In this document: in pieces, positions 9,546-17,763 of the stretch
Layout of the letters: each line of letters begins with the position of its first letter
Position numbering within the stretch: position 1 is the stretch's first letter
DNA from: Hallella colorans
Lineage (GTDB): Bacteria > Bacteroidota > Bacteroidia > Bacteroidales > Bacteroidaceae
Length of the DNA stretch: 54,734 bases
NCBI RefSeq assembly: GCF_003096815.1
Contig: NZ_QENY01000021.1
Coordinates: 1-54,734 of the forward strand
Direction of reading: 5' to 3'
Position numbers and translations under genes: made by a program
Notes under the pieces: generated by a model
What the model saw: the letters and a program-made list of their open reading frames with translations, nothing else
What the model was told of the DNA's origin: nothing
Database searches by the model: none

Positions 9546-9574
9546 AGGATTTTGGAAACAAAATCCTTTTTTTT
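9546..9574 (+). terminator. Intrinsic terminator of tRNA-Arg
   Basis: AGGATTTTG, loop GAAA, CAAAATCCT, then a run of eight T. A textbook Rho-independent terminator. Confidence 0.85.
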
Positions 9575-9689
9575 GTTTAGAATGAGCCACTTGTAAGCTA
9601 ATTAGCACATTTAGAGGTGTTTATACTTAATGTTAAACCCCGTGGAAATGGGAAGTAATGAGAGCAAAAAGGAGCTCTCGGGAATAAAA

Positions 9690-9732
9690 TGTGTTACCAA
9701 TTTGTGTTACCAGAATACACAATGTGTTACCA
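9690..9732 (+). repeat. Three TGTGTTACCA direct repeats upstream of the integrase
   Basis: Exact copies of TGTGTTACCA lie at 9690-9699, 9703-9712 and 9723-9732, just before the integrase start. Similar GTGTTACC repeats precede other Bacteroidetes ICE integrases. By analogy with phage lambda and CTnDOT they may be arm-type integrase or excision-factor sites and may autoregulate int. Confidence 0.6.
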
Positions 9733-9774
9733 CTTTTTCCACCAACCTCCCTTCTCCACAAAAATGATGCTAAT

Positions 9775-10902
9775 ATGGCAAAACAGGAAGTTGTGGTCAT
9801 CTTTGACCGAAAAAAGGTAGCCGACAAACGCGGCAAAGGAAAAGTTGAGGTCCGTGTCTATATCAGTAGAACCGAGAGAAAATATATTTCTCTTGGTGAT
9901 GTAGCTCCTGATGAACTGGAGACTTTCATAAGTTCTCCTAAGGTATGTGCTATCAAGAAAAGATGTGAGCAGATTTTGGCTGCAATGAATGTTCTTGACG
10001 ATAAGCTATCCGTTGAGAAGTTTGACTCCTATTATTACGAAACAGAAGACAATCCATTTGCCAAAAGTAAAGGCTCGGTAAATTTCTTGCTGTATATGGA
10101 ACAATCCATTAAGCAAGAAAACATACGTGAGGGTACACGCAAACACAAGATTTGCACATTGGAAGCTATCAGGCGTTTTGGTCAGATAAAAACCACAAAG
10201 GACTTAACGCGGGAAAATTTGGTAGCCTTTGACCAATGGCTTAGAGATGGCACCCGCTCTGATGTTGCAATCAATAACTATCACAAGAATTTTCGTATCT
10301 ATACAAAGAGGCTTGCTATAGAAAATGTTATAGACGTTGATCCTTACAACTTGGTTAAATTTAAGCGAGGCAAATGTAAAGAACGTGAGCCGCTTTCTGA
10401 AACAGAATTGAAAAAAATCCGAACAATAAAACTGGAGGGAAAACTGGATAAGGTTAGAGATTTGTTTGTGTTCGCCGCCTATACTGGTTTGGCATATTGC
10501 GATGTTCAATCATTTAGCTTTGATACGATGACGGAACTGCAGGGAACATTGTATTATATTGATGGAAGCAGATTAAAGACTGGCTCTAAATTCTTCACTC
10601 CCATTCTCAAACCGGCAATGGAGGTGCTCAAAAAGTATGATTTCAAGTTGCCGAGAATATCCAATCAAAAGGCAAACGACTACCTGCATCTCATCCAGGC
10701 AGCCATGAAGCTCAACAAGAACTTGACCTTCCACATTGCCCGGCACTCGTTTGCGACGCTGGCTCTTGCCCACGACGTACCCATAGAGAACGTCGCACGC
10801 ATGTTGGGGCATCAGAACATCCGGACCACGCAGATTTATGCGAAGGTGCTGAAATCGACCATCGAGCGACATGCGGTAAACCTCCAGAAGGCAATCAGAT
10901 GA
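9775..10902 (+). CDS. int: Tyrosine recombinase / ICE integrase
   Basis: A 375-aa phage-type integrase that would integrate and excise the element. It has an N-terminal arm-binding region, a SAM-like core-binding domain (about 95-190) and a catalytic domain (about 205-375). Visible catalytic residues are the beta-strand Lys in RLKTGSKFF, HIARHSF (His and second Arg), the LGHQNIRTTQ histidine and the nucleophile in QIYAKV. The first catalytic Arg is missing: the usual TGLR is TGLAYCDV here, a substitution shared with many Bacteroidetes integrases of the IntDOT type. I chose MAKQEV as start because the upstream in-frame sequence covers the TGTGTTACCA repeats and is not protein-like. Confidence 0.9.
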   Translation: MAKQEVVVIFDRKKVADKRGKGKVEVRVYISRTERKYISLGDVAPDELETFISSPKVCAIKKRCEQILAAMNVLDDKLSVEKFDSYYYETEDNPFAKSKGSVNFLLYMEQSIKQENIREGTRKHKICTLEAIRRFGQIKTTKDLTRENLVAFDQWLRDGTRSDVAINNYHKNFRIYTKRLAIENVIDVDPYNLVKFKRGKCKEREPLSETELKKIRTIKLEGKLDKVRDLFVFAAYTGLAYCDVQSFSFDTMTELQGTLYYIDGSRLKTGSKFFTPILKPAMEVLKKYDFKLPRISNQKANDYLHLIQAAMKLNKNLTFHIARHSFATLALAHDVPIENVARMLGHQNIRTTQIYAKVLKSTIERHAVNLQKAIR

Positions 10903-10931
10903 ATGATGAATAAATCTCACACCCACATAGA

Positions 10932-10962
10932 GCCATACTTCCCACTTCGAGGTATGGTTTTA
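10932..10962. terminator. Bidirectional terminator between int and a small antisense gene
   Basis: GCCATACTTCC and GAGGTATGGT form a stem with a short loop, followed by TTTTATGTTTT on the plus strand. It lies between the convergent int gene and the 48-aa minus-strand gene. Confidence 0.55.
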
Positions 10963-11106
10963 TGTTTTACGCTCCATCAGATAATTCACCAAGTAGGCAA
11001 TGCCACCAAAAATCATCCACAAGACATACAAAAAACCTTTAATCACCCAACCTATCAGCTGGAAGATGGCCCTAAGCATGATATATACGAACAGAAACAC
11101 TTGCAT
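10960..11106 (-). CDS. Small hydrophobic protein, 48 aa
   Basis: An uninterrupted minus-strand reading frame starts MQVFLFVYIM and ends NYLMERKT. It is almost wholly hydrophobic, with two likely membrane helices (about 3-18 and 22-42) and a basic tail. TACCTTTA, close to the TAnnTTTG box, lies just upstream on the same strand, and a terminator-like hairpin follows the stop. This makes it more convincing than the 86-codon plus-strand frame over the same DNA, whose protein has no recognisable character. The function is unknown; a small membrane protein or type I toxin-like peptide is possible. Confidence 0.55.
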   Translation of the reverse strand: MQVFLFVYIMLRAIFQLIGWVIKGFLYVLWMIFGGIAYLVNYLMERKT

Positions 11107-11289
11107 CTTAAAACATTATTAGTCCTACTAAAGGTACGAAAAATAACTGAGAAAAGTAAATAAAAACCATCTAAAACATTGATAATCAGTAGTTTTTTGT
11201 GGCTATATATTCTCGTAATGTCACTATTTCACGGCATCGGATTTTCGTCTTTTCTCGAAGCAGCGGACTCGTGACTTCGGTTTATCCCA

Positions 11290-11315
11290 ATATCGACAAA
11301 TCGGGATTTCGATAT
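11290..11315. repeat. Inverted repeat in the oriT region
   Basis: ATATCGACAAATC and GATTTCGATAT form a near-perfect palindrome with one bulge. It lies in the 11.16-11.53 kb non-coding stretch before the mobilization genes and may be part of oriT or an operator. Confidence 0.45.
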
Positions 11316-11439
11316 CCTAATTTCACGAAAACTCTTTTATTGAAAAAAGGGCGAGGGACATTGCAACTCATCATTTCTTGCTAACTTTATTACAGACAAG
11401 CAGGTGGCGGGACTACATTTCCCTTACGGAGTTTGGGTA

Positions 11440-11492
11440 GCAAGTTGTACTTTTGTGCGGACAAAAGTGACTTGCCAACTCTGTCAAGTTGG
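11440..11492. other. Candidate origin of transfer (oriT) upstream of the mob genes
   Basis: GCAAGT-TGT-ACTTTTGT, spacer GCGG, ACAAAAGT-G-ACTTGC is a 36-base palindrome. It runs directly into a second inverted repeat, CCAACT...AGTTGG (11475-11492). Relaxase nick regions are typically flanked by such repeats and sit beside their relaxase gene, as here. The segment also contains TACTTTTG, which could serve as the -7 box for mob transcription, so an operator is the alternative. Confidence 0.5.
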
Positions 11493-11530
11493 GGATTATT
11501 CTTCGCAACTCAGAATATAAACAGAAGAAT

Positions 11531-11911
11531 ATGGAACGGAAAACGAAAAGACTCTGGATAAGGATTTCAGCACAGGATGCCGAACTGATTAAGCAGAAAG
11601 CGGGCAACTACAAGACGGTCAGCAGTATGATATGGGATGCCATCAAACAATTTGACGACACGGGAACAAAGCGGAAGATAGCCGCGCTCAACGAGATGAC
11701 AGCCCTTTACAAGAAGTATCAGCAGGACTTGGCATGGATGGGCGGCAACTTCAATCAGGTGGTCAAGCGTGCCAACGAACTGGCGATAGCCAATGAGCTG
11801 ACACTTCCCTATTTTGAGAAAGTGCTTTACCCTCAAATCATGGAGCTGCAAAAGCTCTTAACAGCGGTAAAACAGGAACAGCATCAAATAGTCAAACGAT
11901 TAACACGATAA
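11531..11911 (+). CDS. Mobilization accessory protein (MobC/MobA-like, relaxosome)
   Basis: A 126-aa basic protein. Its N-terminus (KRLWIRISAQDAELIKQKAG) fits a ribbon-helix-helix DNA-binding domain, and the middle carries the GGNFNQVVKRANE motif of the bacterial mobilization protein family. Such proteins bind oriT and help load the relaxase. I chose MERKTKR at 11531 because the upstream in-frame residues overlap the palindromic oriT region. The relaxase gene follows 76 bases later. Confidence 0.82.
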   Translation: MERKTKRLWIRISAQDAELIKQKAGNYKTVSSMIWDAIKQFDDTGTKRKIAALNEMTALYKKYQQDLAWMGGNFNQVVKRANELAIANELTLPYFEKVLYPQIMELQKLLTAVKQEQHQIVKRLTR

Positions 11912-11987
11912 AGCGGAAAGCCGTTATCGGTAAATACCGATTTACCGTTTCCATCTTCTCACGATAACGCAAAAACACAAAAAAACG

Positions 11988-13550
11988 ATGATAGCAACCA
12001 TACTTCCCTCCAGCACAAATTTCCATGCCGTCGAGTACAACGAGCGAAAAGTGGCCAAAGGCCAAGCAGTACTCCTTGAAATGAAGAACTTCGGTTATGT
12101 GGGAGCCGCTGATGGCTACACTCCCGAACAGCTGCAACAATACCTGATTGATTATTCGGCAAGAAACGAGCATATCCGCAAGGCTCAGTTCCATGTGGCC
12201 ATCTCCTGCCGGGGACATGAATATTCTCAAGAGCAACTTTTGGATATTGCCCACCAGTATCTTCACGAAATGGACTATGATGATGAGGGGCAGCCGCTTC
12301 TTATCTATGCGCACAATGACACCGACAACAATCACCTGCACATCATCACCAGCCGGGTGAATCCCAATGGCCAGAAAATAGACCACAACCACGAGCGCAT
12401 CCGATCGCAGGAGGCCATCAACAAAATTGTTGGCGAAGATGAGGAATTGCGTGCTGACTTGTTTTTGAAGGAGGCCCTTAGTTACAATTTCAATTCGCTT
12501 ACACAATTCAAAGCCATCATGGAGGCATCTGGCTATGAATGTTTCGAGCGTGACGGCAACCTCGAAATTGCACGTGGCGGACGGGTACGAACAAAAATCG
12601 AAATGGAAGATTTGACCGCAAAATTCTCTGTTATTGATGAAAAGAAAACCTACAAACGTCGTAGGCAACTGGCGGCTGTTATGAAAAAGTATCGCAACAT
12701 GGTTGCCAGCCGCAGTGAACTGTCAGACATCTTGCAAAAGAAGTTTGGTGTATCGCTCGTCTTCTTTGGTTCAAAGGACAAACCATACGGTTACATGATA
12801 GTGGATCACTACAAACAAGCGGTGTATAAAGGAGGCAGTGTGCTCTCTATCAAACAACTGCAACACTTCATGAGCGAAAAGGAACGAATCAATAAGGTAG
12901 AGCTCTACGTGGATGCCATGCTGGAGGATAATCCCCGGATGATTGCTTATGAACTCAACAGAATGTTATGGCGACAGTATGGTACTCGCATTTCCAAAGG
13001 CCGTTTCAGGCTGCTCAATGGCAGGGAGGTCGCCCTGAGCGACAGTGTGCAAAAGGTATTAAAATTCAATTATATGTTGCGCTGTGTCCAGGCCTTTTGC
13101 CCCACCAACGAGGTGGAGCGTGATATACTCTGTCGTATCTGGAAGATTGAAAATCCCGACCTTATTTATGTAGATCCTCACAGCAAACCCAACAATGGCT
13201 TTGCCGTAGAAGTGCTGAACAATCTGGCTGCATCAACCGAGAAGCAAGACTTGTGGGCAGCATTAAAAGAAAATCATCTTGCCATTTTCAGACAAGGTGA
13301 CGAATACTATTGTGTCGATTTCTCGCACAAGTGCATTTTTAACTTGGCTTCAGAAGGTATTAACTTTAAAGCCTTGCTCCCAGTTCTGCAAGTGCTCCAA
13401 CCTATTCCTATCCACGACACTCATCTTTCTAATAGCATCCTGAAAAATATTCTTTCATACCAGACCTCAGCATCCGAACGAAATGCTGAATGGGAAGTGG
13501 GTAGTAAAAATAGCTATGAGGTTGATGACGAACGAAGCCTGAAACGATAG
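11988..13550 (+). CDS. Relaxase / mobilization nuclease (MobB-like, MOBP family)
   Basis: A 520-aa DNA-nicking enzyme that would cut one strand at oriT and pilot it into the recipient. The N-terminal relaxase domain (about 1-150) shows the three-histidine metal site: H109 in YAHNDTDNNHLHII together with H116 and H118. The HxDTDNxHxH pattern is typical of MobB/Mob-type relaxases of Bacteroides elements. The rest (about 190-520) is less conserved and may contact accessory proteins. It lies just downstream of the MobC-like gene. Confidence 0.88.
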   Translation: MIATILPSSTNFHAVEYNERKVAKGQAVLLEMKNFGYVGAADGYTPEQLQQYLIDYSARNEHIRKAQFHVAISCRGHEYSQEQLLDIAHQYLHEMDYDDEGQPLLIYAHNDTDNNHLHIITSRVNPNGQKIDHNHERIRSQEAINKIVGEDEELRADLFLKEALSYNFNSLTQFKAIMEASGYECFERDGNLEIARGGRVRTKIEMEDLTAKFSVIDEKKTYKRRRQLAAVMKKYRNMVASRSELSDILQKKFGVSLVFFGSKDKPYGYMIVDHYKQAVYKGGSVLSIKQLQHFMSEKERINKVELYVDAMLEDNPRMIAYELNRMLWRQYGTRISKGRFRLLNGREVALSDSVQKVLKFNYMLRCVQAFCPTNEVERDILCRIWKIENPDLIYVDPHSKPNNGFAVEVLNNLAASTEKQDLWAALKENHLAIFRQGDEYYCVDFSHKCIFNLASEGINFKALLPVLQVLQPIPIHDTHLSNSILKNILSYQTSASERNAEWEVGSKNSYEVDDERSLKR

Positions 13551-13605
13551 ACTTGTAAGCCCATAGACCAAGAAGAGCCGGGCAAGTCGCCCAGCTCATG
13601 CTCTA

Positions 13606-14715
13606 TCAATAAATTTTAGATGACTTGTAAGCCGAGGTCTGATACCAGTTGGTATCATGTTTATACCTTGAAACTGCTATAGTCGGACTGATTCCATACT
13701 TTTCAGCTTCTTTTGCAATAGCCTTCACTACAATATGCGGCGATAGGCTACTGCTTTTACCTGAAAGAATTTTATTCCAAACTTCACATGGAATTAAATG
13801 CTCTTTAGCAAAGTCGTTTGCCTCTTTTTCCCTTGGATCTTTTGAGTAGATAGTTCCTTCGATAGAGATGAACGATGTGTGCTCTTCTGAGAAGTGCTTT
13901 TCGATATGACACAATTCATGAAGAACATCAAATGCTAATTTATCAATATCATTATACCGATAGGTAACCGTCACTATAGGATGTTGGTTTACATAAGTAG
14001 AGAAAGCATCAACAGGGGTTTTATCCAACTTTTCCACTACAACATAACCTATACCGTTTTGATAAAGACAATCCTTGATAGCCTTGGCTGTAAGTTTCCG
14101 CTCATTAGCCAATTTCGCGATTGTATCGGCGGCCTTTATTCCATTGCCATGTACATAAGTCCTTTCTACTTTTTCACGTGAAGTTGCCAACCAGCTCAAC
14201 AGAAGCCAAGTCTGCATATTCTTTTCGTCAATCTGAACCTTGTCGCTGTGCTTATATAATGCTGCTACTTGCTTACTCATCTCTGCAGATGACAGCAGGT
14301 CAAAGGAGAAAAGCGATTTTATTTCTTTCACCCGTTCAAGGAGGGGAAGAACTGCTAAATTCAATTTCTTATAAAGAAGTTTAAGATTGAACATACGAGC
14401 ACACGCGTCCTCAAACGAACGTGCATTTTGTTCTTCCGATTGTTTCTTGCTGACTACTTTGCTGTCATACATATAACCATTGTGCAAGCTCATCCAGGTT
14501 TTATAGGGAATCCCCAAATGGTTTTCCAGCCTCATGGCCAGATCGTCGTTCAGATTGCGTTTGCCACGAATAAACTCACTCAGATGGGTAGCTTGCATAC
14601 CTATCTGCTTTGCAAAGTCCTTTTGCTTGATACCACGTTCCCGCAACTCTTCACGCAAGATTTCTCCTGGGTGGATTGCCCTAACAGGAACCAATCTGTT
14701 ACTTTTTGTTGCCAT
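13606..14715 (-). CDS. HigA-type antitoxin fused to an ImmA/IrrE-like domain
   Basis: A 369-aa protein with an N-terminal XRE helix-turn-helix (about 15-72, HPGEILREELRERGIKQKDFA and THLSEFIRGKRN) of the HigA/VapI antidote group. Its C-terminal ImmA/IrrE-like metallopeptidase domain has HELCH at 266-270. The gene overlaps the end of the upstream toxin gene by 17 bases, the toxin-first order of HigBA systems. It should bind and repress its own promoter and neutralise the toxin; the HExxH-type site suggests that the fused part may cleave a partner protein. I chose MATKSNR as start since it follows the toxin's coding end closely. Confidence 0.82.
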   Translation of the reverse strand: MATKSNRLVPVRAIHPGEILREELRERGIKQKDFAKQIGMQATHLSEFIRGKRNLNDDLAMRLENHLGIPYKTWMSLHNGYMYDSKVVSKKQSEEQNARSFEDACARMFNLKLLYKKLNLAVLPLLERVKEIKSLFSFDLLSSAEMSKQVAALYKHSDKVQIDEKNMQTWLLLSWLATSREKVERTYVHGNGIKAADTIAKLANERKLTAKAIKDCLYQNGIGYVVVEKLDKTPVDAFSTYVNQHPIVTVTYRYNDIDKLAFDVLHELCHIEKHFSEEHTSFISIEGTIYSKDPREKEANDFAKEHLIPCEVWNKILSGKSSSLSPHIVVKAIAKEAEKYGISPTIAVSRYKHDTNWYQTSAYKSSKIY

Positions 14716-15031
14716 AATGTGTACTATCAATTTCAATTAGTTCTACTTCGATGCCATCCTTTATCTCCTTGAACAACAGGCGTTCTACCAAACCGTTTAC
14801 AAGTCGAACAGAGCTTAGAGGCTCTTTCTGCTGATATCTCAATTTCTCATAGTGTAAGAAGCTGAAATTCTTTAGTTCGTCTGTACACTCTACATCATAA
14901 ATGATTCCTACTGCCCGGATGTAGCCATCTACCAAACGTTTATTCTTGCATATCTGCTTGTATTTCTTGTCTTTGGTTTTGCCTGTTTCATACAGCTCAG
15001 ATAAGGCTTCTTCCTTGAAGATTATATTCAT
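14699..15031 (-). CDS. HigB/RelE-like toxin
   Basis: A 110-aa basic protein of the RelE/ParE fold. The pattern MNIIFKEEALSELYETGKTKDKKYKQI, then FLHYEKLR and SSVRLVNG resembles HigB-type mRNA interferases, which cleave ribosome-bound mRNA. It is paired with the downstream HigA/ImmA-like gene. A -7 box (TATCTTTG) lies 31-38 bases upstream. The pair probably helps keep the ICE in the cell. Confidence 0.75.
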   Translation of the reverse strand: MNIIFKEEALSELYETGKTKDKKYKQICKNKRLVDGYIRAVGIIYDVECTDELKNFSFLHYEKLRYQQKEPLSSVRLVNGLVERLLFKEIKDGIEVELIEIDSTHYGNKK

Positions 15032-15061
15032 GCGGTGAAATGTATCTTAGCCTTTATGCTG

Positions 15062-15069
15062 CAAAGATA
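15062..15069 (-). promoter_or_regulatory. -7 box of the toxin-antitoxin operon
   Basis: TATCTTTG on the minus strand, 31 bases before the toxin start codon. No well-spaced -33 box is seen. Confidence 0.4.
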
Positions 15070-15578
15070 AGATAAAATTCCCAAATGTGGTAATTTTTAA
15101 TGGTGTTATTGTTCACTATATACATATTTAACTTTTCCACATCTTTTATAAAGTACAAGAAGAATGTTTTTGGTATTATCCCATGATATCGTTAATAGCT
15201 AAAGTCATAGCAGAGCATTACGGATATTTTCATCTCCTGTAGTTAAACTACGTTAAAGAAAAAAGATTGCAACCTATAATCCATATTCCCAATAAGTTGT
15301 GCGTACTATCACTACCTTTCTATAAATATTATTATGGCTTGAAACCATCACCAGAATATCGGCATTATCGTGCTTGCTGACGAGTTAATAGCCTCTTGCA
15401 AATTTCATTTCCATTTTTTATCTTTGCCAATGATTTCACGATTTAGCATCTTCCTCATTTACTTAATTCGCAAGATACCTATTTCTCGAAATAATGCTAC
15501 TGGGGCCCAACTCCATTTGATAACCGGCCTTCCAAAAAGGAGTTTGTTATTATCACACAACTAATAACAACTTCGACA
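15070..15578. other. AT-rich non-coding region between TA pair and tra operon
   Basis: About 0.5 kb between the leftward toxin gene and the rightward transfer operon. I see no convincing gene. It should hold the promoter of the transfer operon, but I find no good TTTG / TAnnTTTG pair by eye, so expression may need an element-encoded activator. Confidence 0.4.
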
Positions 15579-16268
15579 ATGAGAGACAATATCATGATCA
15601 CCTTTGCCAATCAGAAGGGCGGTGTCGGTAAGACTACGCTCTGCACTATGTTTGCCGATTACCTGGCGGCAAAGGGAGAAAGCGTACTCGTTGTGGATTT
15701 TGACCGACAGCAGACCATTTACTCCAAACGAAAGGAGGATGTAGAGAAATATAGAGGGGTACGTTTGCCTTATACCGTACAGCCTTTCGACATCAAAGAC
15801 ACCAATAACGTCAGGGAGTTTCTTACCAGTCTGCGCGAGGGTTACAAAGGCATCGTGCTGATGGACACACCCGGCAACCTGTCGCAACAGGGACTGGTAC
15901 CTATCTTTGCCCTCAGTCATTACATCGTATGCCCCTATCAGTTCGAGGCAACTTCCATCAATTCCACCGCTACTTTCATCGGCTTCATCGCCAAGCTCCA
16001 ACGTATGCTGCCCATCATGAAGTGCCAGTTCGTCTTCGTGGTTAATAAATGGGACAAACGGTATGGCAAGAAAGCGGAACTGGAGCTATGGGATAAAACG
16101 GAGGAAAAGCTACGCCACTTCGGTCTGGTTACGCCACGCATAGAAGTCAAGGCGGACATGCAACGATACAACACCATCGAACTGATGGGACCACAAAAGG
16201 ACATCGTATCACCTACCTTCGACTTTATGTATCAACAGATATTCAAACCTAAAGAGCAGACAAAATGA
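15579..16268 (+). CDS. ParA-family ATPase (TraA position)
   Basis: A 229-aa Walker-type ATPase of the ParA/MinD class. The deviant Walker A is QKGGVGKTTL (13-22), followed by VVDFDRQQT and the MDTPGN motif. It is the first gene of the transfer operon, the place held by traA in CTnDOT. It may position the transfer machinery or the circular ICE. The stop overlaps the start of the next gene by four bases. A start at the internal Met (MITFANQ) is equally possible. Confidence 0.85.
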   Translation: MRDNIMITFANQKGGVGKTTLCTMFADYLAAKGESVLVVDFDRQQTIYSKRKEDVEKYRGVRLPYTVQPFDIKDTNNVREFLTSLREGYKGIVLMDTPGNLSQQGLVPIFALSHYIVCPYQFEATSINSTATFIGFIAKLQRMLPIMKCQFVFVVNKWDKRYGKKAELELWDKTEEKLRHFGLVTPRIEVKADMQRYNTIELMGPQKDIVSPTFDFMYQQIFKPKEQTK

Positions 16269-16672
16269 AAGTAGACATTTCCCATTCGCAGACGCTGCCT
16301 ACCAACGACCTGCTCAACCTGCCCGATATAGACGGGGTGTTTAATGAGGTGAAAGGACCATCTGTTCCACAACCCTCGCAAACTGCACCCAAAACAGTGC
16401 AGCCCAACATCCACAAGTCTGATGACAGTTGGCAGCTCTTCCAGCAGTATGCACAACAATACGGCTACCGAGTCAAGAAGTACGACCGCAAAAACTACGA
16501 GATAGACAACGAGGTGGTGGAGCTGCTGAAGCTCTGCAATATCAACAACATGTCGGTTACCGACATCATCAATGCCGCCCTCCGTGCCTTTATCGGCACC
16601 AACAGTGGCTACCTCAAAGAGTTTCTACGCAGTAACGATTATATTGTCAATAACCTTCAAAATCATGTATAG
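16265..16672 (+). CDS. DUF3408 family protein (TraB position)
   Basis: A 135-aa soluble protein. Residues 1-55 are low-complexity and Pro/Gln-rich; the C-terminal part (about 70-135: KYDRKNYEIDNEVVELLKLC, then SVTDIINAALRAF) looks like a ribbon-helix-helix-type fold. Proteins of this type follow ParA in Bacteroides conjugative transposons, possibly as a ParB-like partner. It overlaps ParA by four bases and the next gene by eight, so translation is probably coupled. Confidence 0.7.
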   Translation: MKVDISHSQTLPTNDLLNLPDIDGVFNEVKGPSVPQPSQTAPKTVQPNIHKSDDSWQLFQQYAQQYGYRVKKYDRKNYEIDNEVVELLKLCNINNMSVTDIINAALRAFIGTNSGYLKEFLRSNDYIVNNLQNHV

Positions 16673-17267
16673 GCAAAATATTATCTGGACCGTATCAATG
16701 GTGGATTTCCTTATCAACCACCACAAGGAGATGAACAATACCGCTTTAGCTGGACATTTGGGTATTTCTCTGAGCTGCCTACGGCGGAAGTTGCATGAGT
16801 TGGGCTTGCGTAAACGTCCTGTCACCAAGGCGATGGCGGCGGCTGACACGGTCAGGCGGTTATATAACAATTACTCTCATAGTGAGATAGCACAGCTTAC
16901 GGGTATATCTACTAGGTCGGTTTCACGAATCGTTAAGAAGTACCACCTTGAAAGAACGGCAGACGAAACCCGACAGATACGATCGCGCAGCAGGAAGAGC
17001 ATCATCAAACGGGAGAAGGCCCGCGTGTTGTTCGGACTACCACAAAAAACAAACATCAAGGTGGTGGGCAACAAGAAACGTGTAGTCTTGAAGAGCATCC
17101 TGAAATCGTATGGCTATCTGGCCATTCCTGGCCATAACACCTTATATTATAATGAACAGCTGAAGCGCAGACCGATCCGTGAGAGCAATGGGCAGAAGCT
17201 GGGATTGCAGTTTCAGCCAATGAGTGTCTATCTTGCCATGCCGGTTCAATGCCCATCGTTCACTTAA
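16665..17267 (+). CDS. DNA-binding protein with two helix-turn-helix segments
   Basis: A 200-aa basic protein with two recognisable helix-turn-helix segments: NTALAGHLGISLSCLRRKLHE (about 25-45) and SHSEIAQLTGISTRSVSRIVKK (about 66-87). A Lys/Arg-rich central part follows. I do not recognise the family by name. Its place in the tra operon and overlap with DUF3408 suggest a role in DNA handling or operon control. I chose the start MYRQNII because it overlaps the upstream stop by eight bases; the longer frame is only a shadow of DUF3408. Confidence 0.62.
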   Translation: MYRQNIIWTVSMVDFLINHHKEMNNTALAGHLGISLSCLRRKLHELGLRKRPVTKAMAAADTVRRLYNNYSHSEIAQLTGISTRSVSRIVKKYHLERTADETRQIRSRSRKSIIKREKARVLFGLPQKTNIKVVGNKKRVVLKSILKSYGYLAIPGHNTLYYNEQLKRRPIRESNGQKLGLQFQPMSVYLAMPVQCPSFT

Positions 17268-17279
17268 TGCCAATTGCGT

Positions 17280-17660
17280 ATGAGTTTTCAAATATTCCTT
17301 GGTTTTATTGTGGCTTGCTACCTCTGCTATTACTTGGGTACGGTGGCCTACGACCTGCTGGCAGGCAGAAAGCGTGCTGCCAGCGAAGACGATAAGGTAC
17401 AGGAGGAAGCCATTGACATCTCCGATGAAGTAAGGGAATTTACGCCTATCCTTATCACACGCCCCATCATCAAGAAACAGAAGACAGCTGCCCTGAAACG
17501 AAAACAGACAGCAGAGCTCTTGATGACCGGCGGTATTGAAGTAAACAACCTGCTGGTCAAGGTGGAAGACCTGTCGAAAGACGGTGAGAACAGCGAACTG
17601 GGCAGCTTGCTTGCCAATTGGAAGGAGTTTGATCCAGAAAGAGGAGACCTTTCTCCATAA
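17280..17660 (+). CDS. Small membrane-anchored conjugation protein (TraD position)
   Basis: A 126-aa protein with one N-terminal membrane helix (FQIFLGFIVACYLCYYLGTVAY) and a charged cytoplasmic tail. Its position between the ParA cluster and TraE suggests a DUF4122/TraD-like protein, but I cannot confirm the family. The start is the ATG of MSFQIF. Function unknown. Confidence 0.55.
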   Translation: MSFQIFLGFIVACYLCYYLGTVAYDLLAGRKRAASEDDKVQEEAIDISDEVREFTPILITRPIIKKQKTAALKRKQTAELLMTGGIEVNNLLVKVEDLSKDGENSELGSLLANWKEFDPERGDLSP

Positions 17661-17763
17661 AACATACCAACTTTTTATCTTTAATATTTCAGACCTAGCA
17701 CTTTAACTTGTTTGACTTTCGGCTTTAACATGGAATTGAATTTCAAATTTAATCCATTCGATT

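Noticed and set aside
10903..11163. 86-codon plus-strand frame after int
   Set aside because: Its composition is unlike a protein. The opposite strand has a 48-codon frame with membrane helices, a -7 box and a terminator.
11892..12668. Open frame of 258 codons on the minus strand
   Set aside because: It lies opposite the relaxase gene, whose catalytic histidines are clear.
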